Positions 35,530 to 44,580 of a DNA stretch of 64,000 bases are shown in pieces; the first letter of the stretch is position 1, and every line of letters begins with the position of its first letter. The position numbers and the translations under genes are program-made. Origin of the DNA: CAIYUC01 sp963682005 (GTDB lineage: Bacteria > Bacteroidota > Bacteroidia > Bacteroidales > FEN-979); assembly GCA_963682005.1 (NCBI GenBank), contig OY820914.1, positions 4,898,001-4,962,000 on the forward strand, in the 5' to 3' direction. The notes below the pieces were generated by a model that was given only the letters and a program-made list of their open reading frames with translations, was not told the origin of the DNA and made no database searches.

Positions 35530-36842
35530 CCTATCCTGAAGCCCTTCAATTCCTTTATTCCCAGCTTCCGATTTTCCAGCGCATCGGCGGTGCCGCTTAC
35601 AAAGCCGATCTCAAGAATACAATAGCGTTATGTGATCTGATCGGTAATCCCCAGGATCACCTGAAAATGATCCATGTTGCCGGTACCAACGGAAAAGGCT
35701 CCACTTCGCACATGATCGCATCCATATTGCAGGAACACGGCCTCAACGTAGGATTATACACCTCGCCGCACCTGAAGGATTTCAGGGAACGAATCCGGAT
35801 TAATGGCAAAAAGATCCGTAAAAAATTCGTGACTTCTTTTGTGGAAGAGCACAAGTCCGATTTTGAAACGATCCAGCCTTCATTCTTTGAGATGACTGTT
35901 GCCCTCGCATTTCTCTACTTTTTCAGGGAAAAGGTTGATGTCGCCGTGATCGAAGTCGGTCTTGGAGGACGGCTGGATTCAACGAACATCATAACCCCCC
36001 TCCTTTCCGTGATCACAAACATCAGTTACGATCACATGCAGTTCCTCGGTGATTCGCTGGTGAAGATCGCCTGGGAAAAAGCGGGGATCATCAAACCCGG
36101 GATTCCCGTAGTGATCGGTGAAACGCAGGAAGAGATCCGGAAGGTCTTCCTGGACAAAGCCCATTCTGAAGGATCGGACATCCTATTTGCAGATTCTGTT
36201 TATTCCGGCAGGGAAATCAAGGTCACGGGCCATCGAAAAAAATCCGGCCCTGTTTTTAATAATTCCCTGACGCTGGATATTTTCAGGAACCATGAACCTT
36301 TCATTAGAAAACTAAAGTCTCCTTTGGCGGGTGAGTACCAGAAGAAGAATATACTGACAACGATCGCATCCGTGAAAACCCTTGCAAAATGTGGTCTTGA
36401 TATTCCGGATGAAACCATTCAGAAAGGTATCCGTAATGTAACAAGGAACACGCACCTGCAAGGACGCTGGCAGATAATTTCCCGCGCTCCGCTGACGATC
36501 TGCGATACCGGCCACAATGAAGCAGGTCTGAAAGAGGTCCTTCACCAGTTACGAACAATCCCGTTTGAACATCTTCATTTCGTTTTCGGAGCTGTGAATG
36601 ATAAGGAAATTGATAAGATCCTCAGAATGCTCCCTCCTGACGCAACCTATTATTTTTGCAAGGCTGATATCCCCCGCGGACTTGACCAGGAACTCCTTAA
36701 ACAGCAGGCCGCCAGAATCGGGTTAATGGGAAATTCATATCCTTCAGTAAGGGATGCACTGAAGGCAGCACAGAGGATCTCAGGGAAGAATGATCTTGTA
36801 TTCGTAGGGGGAAGTACCTTCGTGGTGGCAGAGGTTGTATGA
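35526..36842 (+). CDS. folC: Bifunctional folylpolyglutamate/dihydrofolate synthase
   Basis: 438 residues. Adds glutamate to dihydropteroate and to folates. The ATP loop VAGTNGKGSTSHMIASIL, TSPHLKDFRERIRING, and EVGLGGRLDSTNII are the FolC signatures. It starts inside the stop of the preceding gene and converges with thiS, ending 2 bases from it. Confidence 0.93.
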   Translation: MTYPEALQFLYSQLPIFQRIGGAAYKADLKNTIALCDLIGNPQDHLKMIHVAGTNGKGSTSHMIASILQEHGLNVGLYTSPHLKDFRERIRINGKKIRKKFVTSFVEEHKSDFETIQPSFFEMTVALAFLYFFREKVDVAVIEVGLGGRLDSTNIITPLLSVITNISYDHMQFLGDSLVKIAWEKAGIIKPGIPVVIGETQEEIRKVFLDKAHSEGSDILFADSVYSGREIKVTGHRKKSGPVFNNSLTLDIFRNHEPFIRKLKSPLAGEYQKKNILTTIASVKTLAKCGLDIPDETIQKGIRNVTRNTHLQGRWQIISRAPLTICDTGHNEAGLKEVLHQLRTIPFEHLHFVFGAVNDKEIDKILRMLPPDATYYFCKADIPRGLDQELLKQQAARIGLMGNSYPSVRDALKAAQRISGKNDLVFVGGSTFVVAEVV

Positions 36843-36844
36843 TC

Positions 36845-37048
36845 TCATCCTCCACTGATCAGGTGGAGCACATTTACATCGTCGCCATCTGCGATGGTTG
36901 CGGTTTCGTAATCTGATTTCTTCACAAGCGTGCCATTAATTTTCACGATCAGCATCTTGAATGTAAAATTCTTCACTTTCAACAGCTCACTGATCGTCAT
37001 GCTCTCGCTTTCAAAATGCTCATTATTGTTATTTAAAAGGATCTTCAT
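36845..37048 (-). CDS. thiS: ThiS-like sulfur carrier protein
   Basis: 67 residues from MKILLNNN (an ATG at 37054 is equally possible). Ubiquitin-like beta-grasp protein ending in Gly-Gly, the site of adenylation and thiocarboxylate formation. Motifs VKINGTLVKKSDY and IADGDDVNVLHLISGG are typical of ThiS. ThiF lies directly upstream. No thiG, thiH, thiC or thiE gene is in the window, while a tungsten/molybdenum cofactor island with no visible MoaD starts 0.8 kb away, so a role in pterin dithiolene formation is possible but unproven. Confidence 0.85.
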   Translation of the reverse strand: MKILLNNNNEHFESESMTISELLKVKNFTFKMLIVKINGTLVKKSDYETATIADGDDVNVLHLISGG

Positions 37049-37053
37049 TCCCA

Positions 37054-37088
37054 TTTTGACTTTTGACTGTTAACCTTTGACTTTTGAC
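37054..37088. repeat. Heptamer array TTTTGAC between thiF and thiS
   Basis: Two TTTTGAC units, a short TGTTAAC(C) spacer of the same period, then (C)TTTGAC and TTTTGAC. It fills the gap between the two genes. The same word occurs at the moaA-moaC junction. Confidence 0.65.
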
Positions 37089-37094
37089 TTCCTC

Positions 37095-37685
37095 TTATCT
37101 TCTATAATCCTCCAACAGAATCTCAGTCACCACATTCGCCTGCATATTCGCAACAATCCCAACCCTCGGTGCAATAGGCGGCAGATCTGGTCCGATTTCC
37201 GAAATTTCGTCCCCGCAAATGTACATATTATCGATCTTGCGCACATGGATCTTATCATTCATACCCCAACCGGCCATCCCAAGACCGGCAACCAGAGGTT
37301 TACCAGGAAAATGAGTGAGCAAAGTCTCAATAAGCATTTCCTTCTGGTCTGCAAGGTCAAATGCTTCCACGATCACATCACAATCAGCGAAGATCCCTGG
37401 AATGTTGTCCCTGTCAAGCATTACCTGGTATGTTTCTACCGTTACTTCAGGATTTATCTTCAGGATGTTTTCCTTTAAAGCCAGGGTTTTTGGCCGGCCG
37501 ATCTGATCGTAGAAAAAGTACTGACGGTTCAGATTGCTTTCGCTCACCACATCAAAATCAGCGATCACAATTGTACCGACCCCAATTCTTGCCAAGGTCA
37601 CAGCACAGTTGGATCCAAGACCCCCTGCACCCGCAATTCCAACTTTCTTCGTTTGCAAGACTGCTTTTATCTCTTCAAATGTCAT
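37095..37685 (-). CDS. thiF: ThiF-family adenylyltransferase (short form)
   Basis: 196 residues, the short ThiF type common in anaerobes. The Rossmann motif GIAGAGGLGSN and the adenylation motif NLNRQYFFYDQIG are clear. It activates the C-terminal Gly of a ThiS-like carrier by adenylation. It lacks the rhodanese and zinc-binding additions of MoeB. Paired with thiS in the same direction; divergent from the carboxyltransferase gene. An octamer array (37741-37780) lies upstream. No TPP-riboswitch-like sequence is visible in front of it, which is unusual for a thiamine gene. Confidence 0.85.
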   Translation of the reverse strand: MTFEEIKAVLQTKKVGIAGAGGLGSNCAVTLARIGVGTIVIADFDVVSESNLNRQYFFYDQIGRPKTLALKENILKINPEVTVETYQVMLDRDNIPGIFADCDVIVEAFDLADQKEMLIETLLTHFPGKPLVAGLGMAGWGMNDKIHVRKIDNMYICGDEISEIGPDLPPIAPRVGIVANMQANVVTEILLEDYRR

Positions 37686-37740
37686 TTGCAGTTGGCTATT
37701 TGTTGACAGCTCTTGATTGAAAATTTTTATAGAACCTGTA

Positions 37741-37780
37741 ACTCAATGATTCGTTGACTTGATGACTTGATGACCCGATG
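37741..37780. repeat. Octamer array ACTTGATG, about 5 units
   Basis: ACTCAATG, ATTCGTTG, ACTTGATG, ACTTGATG, ACCCGATG in phase, in the divergent gap between thiF and the carboxyltransferase gene. Unlike most of the other arrays it does not touch a stop codon. Confidence 0.65.
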
Positions 37781-37821
37781 ACTTTTTACAAAAGTAACAA
37801 AATCATTTCTATTAAAATCAT

Positions 37822-37829
37822 TAACTTTG
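37822..37829 (+). promoter_or_regulatory. -7 element of the carboxyltransferase gene
   Basis: TAACTTTG, exact TAnnTTTG match, 52 bases before the ATG at 37882; no clear -33. Confidence 0.4.
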
Positions 37830-37881
37830 CTTCTGATTCCGAACGATTAAAACGGCTTACCTTTTATTTTTACATCTACAT

Positions 37882-39615
37882 ATGTCCAGAAAAAAAATAC
37901 TGATCAGGGATCTGACACTCAGGGACGGACAGCAATCTTTATTTGCGACCCGAATGACCCAGGACCAAGTTGACCGCGTACTCCCCTTTTACAAGGATGC
38001 AAATTTTTATGCCATGGAAGTCTGGGGAGGGGCTGTTCCTGATTCCATAATGCGTTACCTTGGAGAGAACCCCTGGTCAAGACTGGAGAAGATCAAAAAG
38101 TCGGTAGGTGACGTTTCATTGCTGACGGCGCTTTCCAGAGGCCGTAACCTATTCGGGTACAATCCCTATCCTGAGGATGTGATAGAAGGATTCAACCGGA
38201 ATGCGATCAAATCGGGTATCGGGATCATGCGGATCTTCGACGCCCTGAATGATGTGGATAATATGAAATCCACGATCAAATTCGTTACGGAAAATGGAGG
38301 GATCGCTGATTGCGCCATAAGTTATACGGTCGATCCCAAATTTTCGACCAAGCAGAAATTCCGCTCCTGGATCCACCTGAAGTCACTTCCTCACAACATA
38401 TTTACGATCGAGTATTTTGTCGGAAAGGCGAAGGAAATGGAAACACTTGGCGCCAATATGATCAGTATTAAGGATATGGCCGGGCTTATAACCCCGATCA
38501 AATCCGGGAAGCTTATCCGGAGCCTCAAGGAAGAAGTGAAAGTCCCTATTGATTTTCACACGCACTGTACGCCTGGATTTGGTCTTGCTTCTGCACTGAT
38601 GGCAATGATCAACGGTGTTGATATTGTCGATACTTCCATATTGAACTTTGCGGGAGGTCCGGCAGCACCGGCATTCGAGATCATCCAGATCTTCGCCAAC
38701 AGGCTTGGTCTTGACACAGGTGTCAATCTTGAAGCCGTTTCAAAGATCAATAAAGAACTTAAAAGCATCCGTGATGAATTGAAAGAATTCGATACTGGTG
38801 ATTCTCTTCCGATCGAATTTGATATCTCTGATTTTAAATTACCGAGGGAAGTTAACCGGCAATTCACAAAAGCCATTTACATGGCCACCCATGAAAAAGA
38901 GGAGGAACTGCTTGAGGCATGCCGTGAAATCGAACGGTATTTCAACCTCCCTGAACCGGATGAAACAGTCAAAAGAGCTGAGATCCCGGGAGGAATGTAC
39001 ACAAATATGCTGGCCCAGCTTAAGCAGCTCAAGCTTGATCACCTTCTCCCCCGCGTTCTTGAGCTTGTACCCCTTGTGAGGATAAAATCAGGATGCCCGC
39101 CCCTTGTTACCCCGACCAGCCAGATCGTTGGAGTTCAGGCCGTGAATTGCGTGATTGATGAGAACAAGGATCAGCCTTTCTTTACAACAAAATCAATCCA
39201 ATTTGTGAACCTGGTGAAAGGGATCTATGGTAAAACCCCCATCCCTGTTGATCCCGATTTCCGTGAACAATTGACCGGTGTCAGGGAAGAGACTCCTTAT
39301 GACACGAAAAATTATAAGAAACAGGAAAATACCGTTTTTGAAGATTACGGCGACATGAAGCTGGCATCCAATGAAAAAGACGAATTGCTTCTTGAACTCT
39401 TCCCCACTGTAGCCCGTGATTTCCTCACTAAATGCGTTGAAGAGAATTACCTTGAAAATATCTATAAGATCGAGGAGGAAAAGAAGAGAAAACAGGAAGA
39501 AGCCCGTGCCGCATACGACCGTCTTTCACCCGATGAAAAACGCAAACGATTGATGGAAGGTTTGTACAACTATCAGTACCTCTCATTCCCTGATGAAAAC
39601 TTAGGACGATCATGA
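37882..39615 (+). CDS. Pyruvate carboxylase/oxaloacetate decarboxylase carboxyltransferase subunit
   Basis: 577 residues. A TIM-barrel carboxyltransferase domain with RDLTLRDGQQS, the metal-binding HTHCTPG, and the active-site Lys in MISIKDMAGL, followed by the conserved carboxylase domain (GGMYTNMLAQLKQL, RIKSGCPPLVTPTSQIVG). There is no C-terminal biotinyl MKM motif, so biotin must be on a separate protein not seen here. It interconverts pyruvate and oxaloacetate with carboxybiotin. The C-terminal 80 residues form a charged helical tail (EEEKKRKQEEARAAYDRLS). It lies 114 bases before the AOR gene in the same direction. Confidence 0.88.
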   Translation: MSRKKILIRDLTLRDGQQSLFATRMTQDQVDRVLPFYKDANFYAMEVWGGAVPDSIMRYLGENPWSRLEKIKKSVGDVSLLTALSRGRNLFGYNPYPEDVIEGFNRNAIKSGIGIMRIFDALNDVDNMKSTIKFVTENGGIADCAISYTVDPKFSTKQKFRSWIHLKSLPHNIFTIEYFVGKAKEMETLGANMISIKDMAGLITPIKSGKLIRSLKEEVKVPIDFHTHCTPGFGLASALMAMINGVDIVDTSILNFAGGPAAPAFEIIQIFANRLGLDTGVNLEAVSKINKELKSIRDELKEFDTGDSLPIEFDISDFKLPREVNRQFTKAIYMATHEKEEELLEACREIERYFNLPEPDETVKRAEIPGGMYTNMLAQLKQLKLDHLLPRVLELVPLVRIKSGCPPLVTPTSQIVGVQAVNCVIDENKDQPFFTTKSIQFVNLVKGIYGKTPIPVDPDFREQLTGVREETPYDTKNYKKQENTVFEDYGDMKLASNEKDELLLELFPTVARDFLTKCVEENYLENIYKIEEEKKRKQEEARAAYDRLSPDEKRKRLMEGLYNYQYLSFPDENLGRS

Positions 39616-39627
39616 GGTATGACGGTC

Positions 39628-39651
39628 CGTTATGCATGAATTAACATATCG
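39628..39651. promoter_or_regulatory. ModE-type operator upstream of the AOR gene
   Basis: CGTTATGC, 8 bases, ACATATCG. It ends 41 bases before the -7 octamer of the AOR promoter, an activator-like position. One of four matching palindromes. Confidence 0.7.
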
Positions 39652-39670
39652 AACTTTTTGAAAATCCATC

Positions 39671-39700
39671 TTTTAGGTATAAATTATTTCGGTAATTTTG
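39671..39700 (+). promoter_or_regulatory. Promoter of the AOR gene
   Basis: TTTT(AG) at 39671, 18 bases, TAATTTTG at 39693-39700 (exact TAnnTTTG), 29 bases before the ATG. Confidence 0.5.
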
Positions 39701-39729
39701 CTGTGAAATAAATCACAAAATCAATCATT

Positions 39730-41892
39730 ATGAACTTCGAAGAATTCAGGCAAAAGCACAAGCTCATTACTTCTTACAAATACAACTGGGCACCCATTGA
39801 CAAAGGTTATAATAACCGGACCCTGTATGTAAATATTTCCGATAATGTGATCCGGGAAAAACCTGTTCCCCAGGTGATGAAAGAGAAATTCATCGGTGGA
39901 AAAGGATTTGATCTCCGGCTCTTATGGGATGCAACCAAACCCGATACAAAATGGGATGATCCCGAAAATGAGATCGTCATTTCTGGCGGCCCCTGCTGCG
40001 GGATCACACAGTATTCCGGCGCCGGAAAAGCCATTTGCTGCGCCATCAGCCCTCAAACTGATATTGTTGTAGATTCGAATGTGGGCGGTTTCTTCGGACC
40101 ATTCCTCAAGTTCTGCGGGTTTGATGCTATCGAGATACAAGGCAAATCCGATCAGGAAATTCTGATCCTCCTCGATGAGGAACGTGAAATGGTCGAGATC
40201 TATGAAGCGGATGATCTTCCGTCCGACAGCCATGTCCTTGGCGAAATCCTTCATGAAACATTTGCAAAAGAAGGCAATGAGAAAGATAAAATAAATGTAG
40301 CCGTTGTTGCGGCCGGAACTGCCGCAGAGCATTCCCTGATCGGAATGCTGAATTTTACGTTCTATGATTCCAAGCGAAAGCTGGTGCGTCTGAAACAGGC
40401 AGGACGCGGCGGGATCGGTACTGTTCTCCGAGATAAAAAAGTGAAGGCCATGGTCGCCAAAGTAAAAAATATTGGAGGAAACAGGAATAACGTAGTGAAC
40501 CTCGAAGCGATCCAGGAACGCGGGCGGCGGTTCAACAAGGAAATGCGCGAGCTTGACGACAAGCAATGCGAAATGCGGTCGAAAGGCACGGCCCATCTCA
40601 CCCTCATCATGAATGACTATGACCTTCTTCCGGTCAATAACTTTAAATTCGGTAGTCATCCCGATGCGTTCAAGATCCGGGGTGATGTATGGAAATCCTT
40701 TTTCACCCAGAATGTTCCCGACGGTTGCTGGATCGGCTGCAACATGTCGTGCGCAAAAGGGGTCGACAATTATAAACTACGCACCGGCCCCTATGCCGGG
40801 GATTCAGTGATCGTTGATGGTCCGGAATATGAAACCACTTCTTCCCTTGGCTCAATCGCCGGCATTTTCAACCCGGATTTTACCATTGAAGCAAACTTCT
40901 ACTGCGACACTTACGGAATCTGCACGATCAGCTGGGGCACGATCCTCGGGTTTGTTATGGAATGTTATGAGAATGGCATTATCAATGAAGAACGGACCGG
41001 CGGCCTTAAACTTAATTTCGGTAATGCGGATGCTGCCATGGACCTGCTTCACCAGGTTTCACGCGGTGAGGGCTTTGGTCTTATCGCCGGACAGGGTGTT
41101 CGTAAAATGAAAGGGATCTTTGCAAAGAATGGCTGGGGCGATCCCGGGTTCATGCAGGACATTGGCATGGAAAACAAAGGACTTGAATATTCACAATATG
41201 TATCCAAGGAATCGCTGGCACAGCAGGGTGGTTATGCAATGACCAACAAAGGTCCGCAGCATGATGAAGCATGGCTGATCTTCATGGATATGGTCAACAA
41301 CCAGATCCCGACTTTTGAGAAAAAAGCGGAAGCTTTGCATTATTTCCCGATGTTCCGTACCTGGTTCGGCCTTGCCGGATTCTGCAAATTGCCATGGAAT
41401 GACGTGGAGCCTGAAAATAATTCTCAAAGCGAAGAACCTGCAAAAGTTCCTGAACATGTTGATAATTATGTAACGATCTTCAATTCCGTGACCGGTTTGA
41501 ATATTGATAAGAAAGAACTCGTCAGGCAATCGGAAAGAGTGTACAATTTCCAACGCATCTTCAACCTGCGTCGCGGATACGGTATGCGCAAGCATGATGC
41601 CCAGCCGTATCGTGCATGCGGCCCGGTTACAGCGGAAGAATATGAATCACGCGCTGAACGATACGACAAACAGCTGATCGATAAAATAGGCTTCGATCCG
41701 TCCGGTAAATCTACAGTGGAAAAGATGGGTGTTCTCAGAAAATTCAGGGAAGATCAGTACGAAAAGCTTCTGGATGCTGTATATGAACGCCGCGGCTGGA
41801 CGAAGAATGGTGTTCCGAAGATCGAGCACCTGAAAAACATAGGGATGGATCTTCCGGAACTTATTGAAACCGTCAGGCCCTACCAGGATTAA
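39730..41892 (+). CDS. Tungsten-type aldehyde ferredoxin oxidoreductase family protein
   Basis: 720 residues, about 100 longer than archaeal AOR. The family binds a W-bis-pyranopterin cofactor and a [4Fe-4S] cluster and oxidises aldehydes or reduces acids with ferredoxin. Probable cluster ligands are Cys333, Cys337, Cys341 (GCWIGCNMSCAKG) and Cys552 (GFCKLPW). N-terminal domain 1 shows GGKGFDLRLLW, SGGPCCGITQYSGAGK, NVGGFFGPFLKFCGFDAIEI; the middle shows GRGGIGTVLRDKKVKA and DGPEYETTSSLGSIAG. The substrate cannot be read from sequence; the distant relative BamB is also in this superfamily. No ferredoxin-like partner subunit is adjacent. It has its own promoter with an upstream ModE-type operator. 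Confidence 0.9.
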   Translation: MNFEEFRQKHKLITSYKYNWAPIDKGYNNRTLYVNISDNVIREKPVPQVMKEKFIGGKGFDLRLLWDATKPDTKWDDPENEIVISGGPCCGITQYSGAGKAICCAISPQTDIVVDSNVGGFFGPFLKFCGFDAIEIQGKSDQEILILLDEEREMVEIYEADDLPSDSHVLGEILHETFAKEGNEKDKINVAVVAAGTAAEHSLIGMLNFTFYDSKRKLVRLKQAGRGGIGTVLRDKKVKAMVAKVKNIGGNRNNVVNLEAIQERGRRFNKEMRELDDKQCEMRSKGTAHLTLIMNDYDLLPVNNFKFGSHPDAFKIRGDVWKSFFTQNVPDGCWIGCNMSCAKGVDNYKLRTGPYAGDSVIVDGPEYETTSSLGSIAGIFNPDFTIEANFYCDTYGICTISWGTILGFVMECYENGIINEERTGGLKLNFGNADAAMDLLHQVSRGEGFGLIAGQGVRKMKGIFAKNGWGDPGFMQDIGMENKGLEYSQYVSKESLAQQGGYAMTNKGPQHDEAWLIFMDMVNNQIPTFEKKAEALHYFPMFRTWFGLAGFCKLPWNDVEPENNSQSEEPAKVPEHVDNYVTIFNSVTGLNIDKKELVRQSERVYNFQRIFNLRRGYGMRKHDAQPYRACGPVTAEEYESRAERYDKQLIDKIGFDPSGKSTVEKMGVLRKFREDQYEKLLDAVYERRGWTKNGVPKIEHLKNIGMDLPELIETVRPYQD

Positions 41893-41914
41893 AGGCTTCA
41901 GGCTTTCAACATGC

Positions 41915-41947
41915 CGTCATTCCCGCGAAAGCGGGAACAGGATTCAG
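41915..41947. repeat. REP-like dispersed repeat, copy 1
   Basis: CGTCATTCCCGCGAAAGC followed by GGGAACAGGATTCAG. It contains a 7-bp stem (TTCCCGC/GCGGGAA) closed by a GAAA tetraloop. A second copy lies at 50696-50728 with four changes. Similar CGTCATTCCCGCG repeats are scattered in many bacteria. Downstream of the AOR stop codon it may also slow or end transcription. Confidence 0.7.
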
Positions 41948-42087
41948 ACTGCGGGCCATACGGCTCATCCAGTTAAGTTGTGAATGGAGAAAAGGTATAG
42001 TCGACAATCTCTTTATCTATCCTCCATTCTCAATTCTCCATCTTCGGATTCTTAAATAAATTTAACAAGGTAAAGCCGAAATCTGGT

Positions 42088-42387
42088 ATGCACTATCTCC
42101 TTTTTTACGAAGTCGGTTCCGATTATGTGGAACGGCGGGCTGAGTACCGGTCCGAACACCTCAGGCTGGCCTGGGAATCTCACGACAGGGGGGAGATGAT
42201 CCTCGGCGGTGCCCTGGCTGACCCGGTTGACGGGGCCATCCTGTTTTTCAACGGTGAAACACCTGAAATTGCGGAGCAGTTTGCCCGGAACGATCCTTAT
42301 GTGAAAAATGGGCTGGTTAAAAGATGGTATGTGAGAGCCTGGACAACAGTCATCGGGAAAGATGCGACTTCACAGGTGAAACCTTAA
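42088..42387 (+). CDS. YciI-like protein
   Basis: 99 residues with the ferredoxin-like YciI fold: MHYLLFYEVGSDYVERRAEYRSEHL, then GGALADPVDGAILFF and FARNDPYVKNGLV. The His-Asp pair of the family (EHL ... NDPYV) is present. YciI proteins resemble chlorite-dismutase-fold or dehydrochlorinase-like enzymes but have no settled role. It lies 195 bases after the AOR gene; the gap holds the REP-like repeat and a weak hairpin (GAATGGAG/CTCCATTC at about 41986-42027). Confidence 0.8.
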   Translation: MHYLLFYEVGSDYVERRAEYRSEHLRLAWESHDRGEMILGGALADPVDGAILFFNGETPEIAEQFARNDPYVKNGLVKRWYVRAWTTVIGKDATSQVKP

Positions 42388-42503
42388 TGAACTAGTTTTA
42401 CACATCCATTTCAGAAATTTTTCAACAACCATCCTTTTGTACCTTTTTTATATATACATTGGCAGTCAATTCTTTGCTTAAAATTTAATCAAATCGTTCA
42501 TAT

Positions 42504-42854
42504 ATGAAACCTGTTGTTACCGATACAAACCTGATCGCATATTGCGGCCTATATTGCGGAGCCTGTAAATCCTATTTAAAAGAAAAATGCCCGGGTTGCC
42601 AAGGCAACGAGAAAGCATCCTGGTGCCAGGTGAGAAAATGCAACATTGAACATGCGTATGGCAGTTGCGCCGATTGCAAAGAATTCGCGGATATCATGGA
42701 ATGCCCGCGATTCAACAATTTCTTCTCGAAATTTTTTGCACTTCTCTTCCGTTCTGACCGGAAAGCCTGTATCATGAAAATCCGGGAATCCGGGTATGAG
42801 GGATTTGCTGCATTCATGGCGGAAAATAATCTTCAATCGATCAAACGGAAATAA
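42504..42854 (+). CDS. Cys-rich DUF3795 protein
   Basis: 116 residues with eleven cysteines. YCGLYCGACKSY, KCPGCQG, CQVRKC and SCADCKEF match the DUF3795 family of anaerobes, which probably binds zinc or an iron-sulfur cluster through these Cys residues. No function is established. The C-terminal half (from about residue 75) is helical. It lies 16 bases from the convergent end of the P5C dehydrogenase gene. Confidence 0.8.
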   Translation: MKPVVTDTNLIAYCGLYCGACKSYLKEKCPGCQGNEKASWCQVRKCNIEHAYGSCADCKEFADIMECPRFNNFFSKFFALLFRSDRKACIMKIRESGYEGFAAFMAENNLQSIKRK

Positions 42855-42869
42855 GGAAGGGTTCTACTT

Positions 42870-44513
42870 TTACTTGTGGCACTTGTCCTCCTTCATAAAG
42901 GGATAAGTGAATTCAGTAGGAGGAATCAGTGTTTCCTTGATGGTTCGCGGATTTGTCCAACGCAGCAGGTTCAGATAGCTTCCCGATTTGTCATTGGTTC
43001 CGGAACCCCTGGCTCCCCCGAAGGGTTGTTGTCCCACAACAGCACCTGTAGGCTTGTCATTAAAGTAGATATTTCCTGCAGCATATCTCAGGATCCTGCA
43101 TGCTTTATTCAGCGCTTCACGATCTTTTGAGAAAACAGAACCTGTCAGGGCATAGGGAGAAGTCTGGTCGCAGATTTTCAAAGTCTCTTCAAAATCCTTG
43201 TCTTTGTAAAAATAAATTGACATTACCGGCCCGAAGATCTCTTCTTCCATCGTTTTAAAGTGCGGATCTTTTGCAAGAATAACAGTTGGTTCAATAAAAT
43301 ACCCTGTTGATTTATCGCCATTGCCGCCAAATACCACTTCAGCATCCTTCGATTTCTTAGCAAAATCAATGTATCCCATGATATTATCAAATGATTTCTC
43401 ATCGATCACAGCATTCATGAAATTGCTGAACTCCCGCACATCACCAACAGTAATCTTCGAGATCATTTCCCCCATCCTCGTCCGGATGTCATTCCATAAA
43501 GACTCCGGAATATAGGCTCTGGATGCAGCTGAGCATTTCTGGCCCTGGAATTCGAATGCACCCCGAACAATGGCTACCGCCACCTCCTGCGGATCAGCTG
43601 AAGGATGGACAAAAATGAAATCCTTACCCCCGGTTTCCCCGACAATTCTTGGATATGACCTGTACACCCGGATATTCTCCGTGATATTCTTCCATATCCC
43701 GTTAAAGGTTTCTGTTGATCCTGTAAAATGGATCCCTGCAAAGTCACGGTGATTCAAAACCCCTTTCCCGATAAGGCTTCCCGGTCCGGGAAGGAAATTG
43801 ATCACCCCATCCGGGACACCAGCTTCCCGGTAGATCTTCATCAGGAAATGATTTGACAATAATGCGGTGGATGAAGGTTTCCAGATAACCGTATTGCCCA
43901 TCAATACCGGCGCCATGTTCAGGTTAGATCCTATTGCCGTGAAATTGAAAGGCGAAACAGTGAAGACAAATCCTTCAAGCGGCCGGTACTCGAACCGGTT
44001 GATGATGCCGGGTTGTGATCCCGGTTGCAGCTTGTAGATATCAGATGTAAAATAGGCGTTGAACCGAAGAAAATCAATTGTCTCGCACGCTGCATCAATC
44101 TCAGCCTGATATGCATTTTTTCCCTGGCCGAGCATGGTTGCCGCATTTATGAGAAACCTGTACTTATGCGCGATCAGCTCTGCTATTTTTATGGTGATCG
44201 AAACCCGTTCCACCCAAGAGATCGATGACCACTCCTTGTGCGCCTTCAACGATGATTCAATCGCCGCCTGGACCTCCTTCTCCCCTGCCTTGTAATATTT
44301 CGCCAGGATATGCTTGTGATTGTGCGGCATGACCACTTCACCCGTTTCCTTCGTCCTGACTTCCCGACCACCAATGATCAGTGGGATTTCGGTAACTTCA
44401 TTGGTAAGAGCATCCAGCGCTTCGTTCAGGGCTTTCCTCTCCTTGCACCCCGGGGCATAATCAAATACATGCTCATTCGAGGGTCTTTCCATGTTGAAAA
44501 TTGCATTGTTCAT
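42870..44513 (-). CDS. pruA: L-glutamate gamma-semialdehyde (P5C) dehydrogenase
   Basis: 547 residues, the stand-alone RocA/PruA type without a proline dehydrogenase domain. It oxidises glutamate semialdehyde to glutamate with NAD+ in proline breakdown. Catalytic Cys is in EFQGQKCSAASRAYIP, the general-base Glu in VGETGGKDF, and cofactor motifs HFTGSTETF and GAVVGQQPFGGARGSGTNDKSG are typical. No putA-like proline dehydrogenase is in the window. A ModE-type operator (44581-44604) sits in front of its promoter, so this NAD-dependent aldehyde dehydrogenase appears tied to Mo/W status. Confidence 0.92.
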   Translation of the reverse strand: MNNAIFNMERPSNEHVFDYAPGCKERKALNEALDALTNEVTEIPLIIGGREVRTKETGEVVMPHNHKHILAKYYKAGEKEVQAAIESSLKAHKEWSSISWVERVSITIKIAELIAHKYRFLINAATMLGQGKNAYQAEIDAACETIDFLRFNAYFTSDIYKLQPGSQPGIINRFEYRPLEGFVFTVSPFNFTAIGSNLNMAPVLMGNTVIWKPSSTALLSNHFLMKIYREAGVPDGVINFLPGPGSLIGKGVLNHRDFAGIHFTGSTETFNGIWKNITENIRVYRSYPRIVGETGGKDFIFVHPSADPQEVAVAIVRGAFEFQGQKCSAASRAYIPESLWNDIRTRMGEMISKITVGDVREFSNFMNAVIDEKSFDNIMGYIDFAKKSKDAEVVFGGNGDKSTGYFIEPTVILAKDPHFKTMEEEIFGPVMSIYFYKDKDFEETLKICDQTSPYALTGSVFSKDREALNKACRILRYAAGNIYFNDKPTGAVVGQQPFGGARGSGTNDKSGSYLNLLRWTNPRTIKETLIPPTEFTYPFMKEDKCHK

Positions 44514-44533
44514 CTGTAAATAGATTTATTCTG

Positions 44534-44541
44534 CAAAGATA
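44534..44541 (-). promoter_or_regulatory. -7 element of the P5C dehydrogenase gene
   Basis: TATCTTTG on the minus strand, exact TAnnTTTG, 20 bases before the start codon at 44513. Confidence 0.5.
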
Positions 44542-44580
44542 ATTTATTTAGATTCTTTCCATATAATAAAATAATCAAAC

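Noticed and set aside
37686..37881. TPP riboswitch upstream of thiF
   Set aside because: No CUGAGA- or ACCUGA-type conserved segments can be found; the region holds an octamer array and a -7 element.
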